From assembly GCA_037176885.1 (NCBI GenBank), contig JAWWNJ010000064.1, positions 124,001 to 188,000 of the forward strand: a stretch of DNA of 64,000 nucleotides, in the 5' to 3' direction. The stretch is from Favolaschia claudopus (taxonomy: Eukaryota > Basidiomycota > Agaricomycetes > Agaricales > Mycenaceae). A program made the translations under genes and the position numbers. Below, piece after piece: positions 58,401 to 64,000 of the stretch. The notes beneath the pieces were generated by a model, which saw only the letters and a program-made list of their open reading frames with translations, did no database searches and was not told the DNA's origin. The number at the start of each line of letters is the position of its first letter. Positions within the stretch are counted from its first letter, which is position 1.

Positions 58401-59674
58401 TGTTCCGATCTCAGCTCCAATGGACCATAGGAGACCCTGATTCTTCAATTTCTCGTGCCCAGTCCCAGATGGACAAAGCCAATGATCCAATTCTCGAATG
58501 TGTGTTATACTTAGTTTCCTTTCTGTACAAGCCCTCAATTAAACAATATCAAATTATAGCTCAGTTCTACAGTATGCTTGCATTTCATTATGCGAACATG
58601 AACAATCCAGAAGCCAGAGCCATGATGGCCAGAGCAGTCGAACTGGTCAATACTACAGAGCATATTGAAGCTCATGCTGAGATCTTCACCGATGTTGCAA
58701 ATTTCTATTGGCGATTTGGAGAGTATCAAACTGGGAGAGCCTTTGCTCAAAAGGCAGCAGAACTGGCTCAATCAAAAGCCAATCTCTATGAGGAAGCACG
58801 GGCCATGCGTGTTGAAGCAGGATGCAATATCTTCCTAGGGGAGTTCAAAAGCACGGTCTTCATCCTCCGCAGAGCAAGAGAACTTGCTGGGCTCTGTGGC
58901 TTATCAGAGGGTGTTGTCTACTACAGGACTCTAGATCTTGAAGCTGACATCCATCTGCGCAAATCGGAATATAAAGAGGCCAACAAGATATACACTCTCA
59001 TTGCTCAGAAAAGAACAGCTGCGGAGAACCCTCTGGATCATGCTTACGCTCTGCTAGGGGTCGGAGAAACTAATACTGCCATGGGCTACGACGGCAGCCA
59101 GACTCTCGAGGAAGCCAGAGATCTATTTGCTAACATTGGCCTTCCTTCCGGGAAATTCATCTGTGAAACTATTATTGCTGAACATCTGCTCAAGAAGGGT
59201 AATTCTGTCACCAGGGACTTGAAAGCATCTCTAGAAAAAGGTCTGCAATGGTCCTGGACAGATGACCCGCAGACAACTTTTTACGCCTTGCAAAGAATGG
59301 GGAATGTCTCTGCGTGGCCAAAATCCGACTTTGAATGGGCTGCCACAAATGCTATCACATATCTGGTTTTTGGAGCAGTGAAAAAGGAAAATCTTGCACT
59401 GCACAAAGCCCTTTGCTCTCTCGGAGATGTTTTCCTTGCCAATGGAGACACAATAACAGCACATAATCTTTTTATTGTTTCGTTGGAGGGATTCACCAAG
59501 ATGGATGTTCATCGTGGCAGGGCTGAATGCTTGATTCGGCTTGGGGATCTGGCCGAAACTGAGGGTAAGTCGGCTAGAGCCAAAGGACATTGGGAGAAAG
59601 CTGCGCCGCTGTTTGAATGCTCCTCGCAGATGGACGGTGTAGCCGCGATTTCAAACAGACTTGCCAGTGCATGA
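55431..59674 (+). CDS. NLR-type STAND protein: MLKL-like N-domain, NB-ARC, TPR-like array; interrupted by a SINE
   Basis: Starts MPRHPKPTDRVEIIVAGLAP at 55431. The N-terminal 150 or so residues (LLKEVTDAFDTPFLPAIS, KKNKEECAALLEDINVVLLA, TLHKVHTFVDAQQEARNVKS, LLKECRKGLQDAFDVF) match the four-helix MLKL-like N-domain seen in many Agaricomycete proteins. NB-ARC follows: KIFHGRDTELKQIVEIFQ, Walker A ILGPGGIGKTSLARIAL, Walker B SLLILDNLEYAWEP, LALIVTLRGAENP and the GLPLA-like DNLPLAVELLAH. After the SINE at 57002-57736 the frame resumes at IYDGASSVLARWE and runs open to 59674 with TPR-like helices (YHYAN-type FHYANMNNPEARAMMARAV, RFGEYQTGRAFAQKAAELAQ, GRAECLIRLGDLAETEGKSA). MLKL/HeLo-type bundles permeabilise membranes in cell death (family knowledge); that role here is inference. 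No GT-AG pair at the SINE edges restores the frame without loss of residues, so this allele is probably disrupted. Confidence 0.85.
57002..57736 (-). mobile_element. tRNA-derived SINE, 735 bp, with 13-bp target duplication
   Basis: The 13-base word CATCTAGTCATCT occurs at 56989-57001 and 57737-57749. The element begins on the plus strand with about 25 T, that is, a poly-A tail on the minus strand. At the opposite end the minus strand reads a pol III promoter-like head: an A-box-like TGGTCTATCGTG and, about 40 bases on, a strong B-box AGTTCGAACCC. No open frame of note. Removal of the element plus one duplication restores LLAHLVIYDGAS in the host NLR. Confidence 0.88.
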
Positions 59675-60455
59675 ATTGACGATCGACTTCAAATGGGATT
59701 TTACTTAGCTAGTTCTGTGTTCGACATGCACTCTACTTTTTGAACTGGTAAATTTTAAAATATAACGGGCGAGTCCGTGGTCGTAGGTACCTATCGGGTA
59801 TTTAAGTAACCATTAAGTAAGGTTGAAAACAGTCAATTACGCACTGAGGTTGACAGACGGCCCGTTGATTCCAGCCAACAAGTGATGTGAATATATTTGT
59901 CTCTGGAAAGTATACCGGATATTGACGTGCGCCGAGGAAGAGATTCTGTGTAAAGGGGGGAACGCAGAGACAGCTTAAATGGATAGCACTGGGGGGAAAG
60001 GGGTCTAGAGCTTCATGTTCCCAGCAGTAGATTGATGGATTGCCAGGGAAGAATTGCTGGTTCTTGCAAAAAAAAGCGCTTGAATTCACCGAGATTGTCA
60101 AACGGCCTCTGTTCAAAGAACCAAGTACTGGGCTATTTGTCTGGGTAATTTGCGGTAGATAATTTTTCGAAGAGGGTCCGGAAATCGGGCCAAGCTTCCG
60201 ATGGGCTGGGCGCCGCGGTGATCGCTCCGACGGGAGACCTGCACCGCCAGTGTTAGCGGTTGGGAGGCAGAATGAAAAACGGGCGGCCAAAACGAAAGCA
60301 TAGTGAAGCAGGGGCACTGGTTTAGTCCGGGTTACGAGGGTGGTGGTGGTTTCAAGTCAAGAATGAAGTGATATGTCACGCGTGACCACATCCGGGAAAG
60401 TTTCCCGTAACTTGTTTTCTCTCTCACCTCCTCCTCCTCCTGGCCGTTAGGCGCC
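59675..60455. other. Intergenic, no recognisable gene
   Basis: 3' flank of the NLR and promoter of the Ost-alpha-family gene. A minus-strand frame across 59802-60317 is open but has no recognisable domain. Confidence 0.4.
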
Positions 60456-62529
60456 ATGATCTGCCCCACCGACAATGCTGCAGACATCGACCAGTCAAAA
60501 TTCTGGGATTCTGAGAACGGTATCAACTGGGACCAGCACCGGTGTGTAGTTGGGCAAAGAGACGGGCTCCAGGCAGACTAAGGAGGATACAGAATAGGAT
60601 GGGCAATAGCGGGCACCAGCGCTCTTATCGTGCGTTCTTATGCTCTTCATTTGAGGCCGCAGAAGGCTTATACCTTATCTCATAGACGGTCATCTTGACA
60701 TGCTTTTCCGTCTTGCAGCATTGCCGGTGCGTGGGCTTGACGTCTTTCTGGCTGCTTCACTCATCATTCTGCAGGAGTTACACCGTACCGCGAGAGCAAC
60801 GACAAATGTAGCTACTCTCTGTCGCCACCCGTCAAATCACGCCTCTAATCCCAAGCTAGCATCCGAATATTATACATGCCGCCTGTCTACGCCATCATAT
60901 CCTTCTTCTCCTACCGATACTTCCGAAGCTACACATACTACTCCCTCATCGAAGTTGGTGCGCCATCTCTCTTCGCTGCCCCTCCGCTTCTCACGGGCTA
61001 TGGGTTCAGCTTACGAGGCAGTGACCATCAGCGCCTTTCTGTACGTGGCAGCAATCGCTCTGTTCCGGTCTCTCTCATTCCCGGGTAGATTATTAATTAT
61101 TGAATACGTCGCCGGAACCGCCGCTGGCCATCGAGCAGAGGGCGCTCTTGTACGGAAAGACAAACGACCGCTTCCGATGCCGTTTTGTTGCTGGAGGTAT
61201 CGGCCAACGAAGGTGCGTGTGCTATATTTCCCCTACATATTCGTCTAATATCTTGTCCAGGCATATTTTATGCACACAGTCAAGGTCTGTCAACGCGTTC
61301 CGCTCTATGTTCAACACCCGATCAAACCATCTGCAGTGGTCCGTTTTACAATATGTAATAATTCGACCAGGTCAGCCAATTGTTTTAATGCATTCAAAAT
61401 CTGACCAGACATCCAGCTATATCCATCGCTGGTATTGTGTGCCAGAAATACGAAGTCCTCTGCGAAAGCGAAGGATTCAACCCCCGCTTTGCAAGCGTGT
61501 ACCTGTCCGCGATCGATTTCGTCAGCATATCGTCGGTCACCTCTGAGTAATATTTGACGAAATGTATTCTTATGATTCATAGGATCGCTCTGTACGGCCT
61601 GCTGGTATTCTACGGCCTCACGAGCGATGAACTTGTTGGCCGTCGACCCCTTGCTAAATTCCTGTGCATCAAGCTCATCGTGATGTTCACGTTCTATCAG
61701 TCATTCGTGGTGCGTCTGCTCCAAATTGAACGGGATCTCAACCTGAATTTTGTGTGCTTTCTGTAGTTCACGGCACTGGAAGGGAGGGTCATCAAAGGTA
61801 ACAACCCCAAACCTTGGTCCAGTGAGCCATGTAGCAGACTAACACCGGTTTGTTAGCAACACAATACTGGTCAGAAACAAACATTGCCAATGGATTGAAC
61901 GCCTTGACAATTTGTATTGAGGTGAACCCTCATTCAGTCAACCGAATACACTTTACAGTCGCTTGATATAAAAATTTCAGATGGTTTTATTCGCCATCGG
62001 AATGTGGTGGGCGTATCCTTCAAGCGAATATAAACGCCCCGGCCAAGGAAAGACGAGTATCTGGCGACCACTCTGGGACTCGTGCGTTCCGTTATTCTGT
62101 TCAGACTTCTACAACACTAACATTCTTTTCCTCTTGTCAGAGTCAACTACAGTGAGCTTTCTTCTACACTCCGCAATCTTCAACTCAACACTAACCGACT
62201 CCCCAGTGGACTTCGCCCGCGAAATCTGGGGCTCCATGCGCTACTTCTTCGGCGCCGCCACCCACCGGCACGACCGTCCCATCGACGCCGACGGCCCCAA
62301 GATGAACTTCTCAGAAGCATTCGGCATCGCGTCTCCAGACGGACGCGGTGTTTCAAAGCTCGTCCCCGGCGAAGAATACAGCAACAGCTACGAACCCGAC
62401 TCGATCCGCCTCGCGCCGTACGCGTTCAGCGGGCCCGGAGCCTCCGTAGAAAGTCCGCAAACGGCAGGCTTCGAGCATCGAGGGTCGATTAGGAGGGAGT
62501 ATGATCATCGGGCACCGACGTTGCCTTGA
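60456..62529 (+). CDS. Ost-alpha/TMEM184 (DUF300) family membrane protein, Hfl1-like
   Basis: Starts MICPTDNAADIDQSKFWDSE at 60456. Exons: NGINWDQHR, GWAIAGTSALI, TVILTCFSVLQHC, then the family core IRILYMPPVYAIISFFSYRY, YTYYSLIEV, YEAVTISAFL, LLIIEYVAGTAAGH, the basic loop RKDKRPLPMPFCCWRYRPTK, WSVLQYVIIRP, the segment CESEGFNPRFASVYLSAIDF, IALYGLLVFYGLTSDELVGR, RPLAKFLCIKLIVMFTFYQS, TALEGRVIKATQYW, NIANGLNALTICIE and MVLFAIGMWWAYPSSEY. The cytosolic tail DFAREIWGSMRYFFGAATHR to 62529 is hydrophilic. About seven transmembrane helices. Fungal members (fission yeast Hfl1) sit in the vacuolar membrane and bind Atg8 independently of lipidation through the C-terminal tail (family knowledge); transport activity is not established. 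All core motifs are intact. At least nine exons. Confidence 0.88.
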
Positions 62530-62898
62530 TTGTGATACTTAGATAGACGGATGGATGGAAGGAGGGTTGATTTCTGCTGCCACGATTCGCGTGTTGTGTG
62601 TTGTGCTCTATACCCACCGCAAAAATGCATATAGCGTAAATTTATTGCTGGTCAGCCTTTTGTATTATTTAGCGCCTGAATATTCTTTCCTTTCATCTTA
62701 ACATTGCACCTTTGAAACCTCTTTCAACGAAGAAATTCAACATACACTGGAAAATGCTACAGTTCGATTCTACGATATGAATAGGCTACACAAATCTACT
62801 TGAAATCTACAGACGGGATGTTCGACCGCCAACTACAGTATGCTAAGTGAGACAAACAGGCAATACAAGGGCAGAAAGATCGGGAACGGTGTTGCAGT
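62530..62898. other. Convergent 3' intergenic region
   Basis: AT-rich 3' flanks of two convergent genes; nothing else seen. Confidence 0.4.
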
Positions 62899-64000
62899 CT
62901 ATTCATCGTTTTCTTCGTCATCCGAATCCGAGTCCAAGTCCAAACCTCCCGCAGCCAATATCTCCGCTCTTGTTTCGGGACGCCGCTGTGCTCGCACCAA
63001 CAAATACTTCCCTCCAACGCACTTGATTTTGTCCCCATCTCCAAACCCACACTCAGGCGTCAACAGCACGCGGTATAACGTCTGCCTGATATCACCACCA
63101 CCCAACTCTTCTTCCTTTGCAATACCATCATCCTTATCAACAGAAAAATCGCTCCAAGCGTGCACGAACAAACCCGCGCACCCCGCCATGAGCAACACCC
63201 CAACAGGAAGGTAAAAGTACGCGACACCGACGAGCACGGCGAGGAAGACCGCGACGTGTAGGTGCGCAACCGTCGCCCAGTGTGCGAAGTTACGGATCGG
63301 CGAAGGCGGCGCGGTGAAGGGGAAGAGATACACGATGAAGGTTTGCGCCAAGAAAAGGATGTAGGTGCGGAGGCTTGAGACGGATGTACGAGTTGCGGAG
63401 GCAGGGAAGGAGACTGTGTTGAGGTAGGTGGGGCAGAAGAGGATTGATGCGCCGACAATAGCAACCCACACCGGAAACAGGATGAGCTGGACCGGGAGCA
63501 AAGGGGAGAGCTGCGGTAAATGAAGAAAAGCGCTGATGTCGTCCGCTTCCTCGAAATCCTCGTCGAGCTCCGTCTCCAGGACGACTTCTTCCTGACCCAC
63601 AGACGCGGGTTCTCCGGTGATGCTATCGTTGAGGAGCTTGAACTTGCCTTGCGACTATAGAATTGCTATCAATTTCATTCGAGTCAAAAAACAAATGCCA
63701 TATGTACCTTGCGGTGACGAATAGTGGAATGCATACGAGGCGTAAATTCCACACTGCCCATAGATTTATCTTCGGTTGCAAGAAGAACGGGCTCTGAGGC
63801 AGGAGAAAATATGTCGCGACGCAACAGCGGCCGCCCACGGGACGTCTATGAGTATCGGTTGAATGATATGCAAGTGAAAGAGATAAGTACGCACCATCTT
63901 CTCTACGAGCTGAGAGGAAGGTATGGCATAGGGATGCTGAACAGGTGGCTCCGGCGTTTTCGGTTGGGGCTCTTCGCTGGCGGTCTCTACGGCTGCTGGG
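62899..64000 (-). CDS. Uncharacterised membrane protein, 5' end beyond the window
   Basis: The last exon (from about 63655 to 62899) reads SQGKFKLLNDSITGEPASVG, an acidic linker VVLETELDEDFEEADDISAF, then four hydrophobic stretches: LILFPVWVAIVGASILFCPT, RTYILFLAQTFIVYLFPF, LHVAVFLAVLVGVAYFYLPV and GVLLMAGCAGLFVHAW. The tail has YRVLLTPECGFGDGDKIKCV and a strongly acidic C-terminus DLDSDSDDEEND, stop at 62899. Preceding exons (63720-63840 and 63900-64000) give LLRRDIFSPASEP, MGSVEFTPRMHSTIRHRK and a Pro/Glu-rich stretch. I do not recognise the family. The hydrophobic pattern suggests an ER or nuclear-envelope protein, which is a guess. The gene continues past base 64000. Confidence 0.65.

Overview
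The window is eukaryotic and reads as a filamentous basidiomycete, most likely an Agaricomycete (inference). Genes are split by many short GT-AG introns of about 50-60 bases. The families fit such a genome: multi-membrane fungal proteins, a HAMP-repeat hybrid histidine kinase, NLR-type STAND proteins with TPR arrays, one NLR with an MLKL-like N-terminus, and an Ost-alpha/TMEM184 (Hfl1-type) protein. I found no rRNA, no functional tRNA gene and no CRISPR array.

Layout. 1-5.6 kb: two tandem paralogues of one membrane-protein family (the first cut by the window edge), separated by about 3.7 kb holding nested inverted-repeat elements. 5.9-9.2 kb: a HAD-type dehalogenase whose first exon carries a 504-base TA-flanked MITE, then an epoxide-hydrolase-like alpha/beta hydrolase. 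9.4-13.4 kb: two more membrane proteins. 13.9-14.9 kb: foldback repeats. 15.2-16.9 kb: a hypothetical protein with a glycine-rich GEGP leader, and a fragment of the CYC8/SSN6 TPR corepressor. 17.8-22.3 kb: a truncated plus-strand paralogue of the group III hybrid histidine kinase, containing only HAMP units. 24.4-28.8 kb: another membrane protein and a single-pass surface protein. 29.2-38.6 kb: the complete minus-strand kinase, with about 18 HAMP units, nearly all encoded as one exon each. 38.9-50.9 kb: two copies of a 1.3-kb segment flanking an NB-ARC/TPR NLR interrupted by a 1.73-kb miniature LTR element (TRIM). 52.4-53.6 kb: an NmrA-like protein. 55.4-59.7 kb: an MLKL-like/NB-ARC/TPR NLR interrupted by a tRNA-derived SINE. 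60.5-62.5 kb: an Ost-alpha-family protein. 62.9-64 kb: a partial membrane protein.

Three themes stand out. First, three genes carry transposon copies inside ancestral coding sequence (MITE, TRIM, SINE), each with target-site duplications. The TRIM supplies a splice donor at its second base, and its target duplication supplies an acceptor, so removal as an intron would restore the NLR frame with one Glu-to-Asp change. Second, exon-per-repeat architecture has expanded the kinase HAMP rod to about three times the size usual for the OS-1/Nik1 class and has produced an inverted HAMP-only paralogue. Third, a GGxGG...GEGP leader is shared by the TPR-NLR and a separate unknown protein about 29 kb away, a possible signalling-motif pair. 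Exon boundaries given here are read by eye from splice signals and family conservation and may be off by a few bases.
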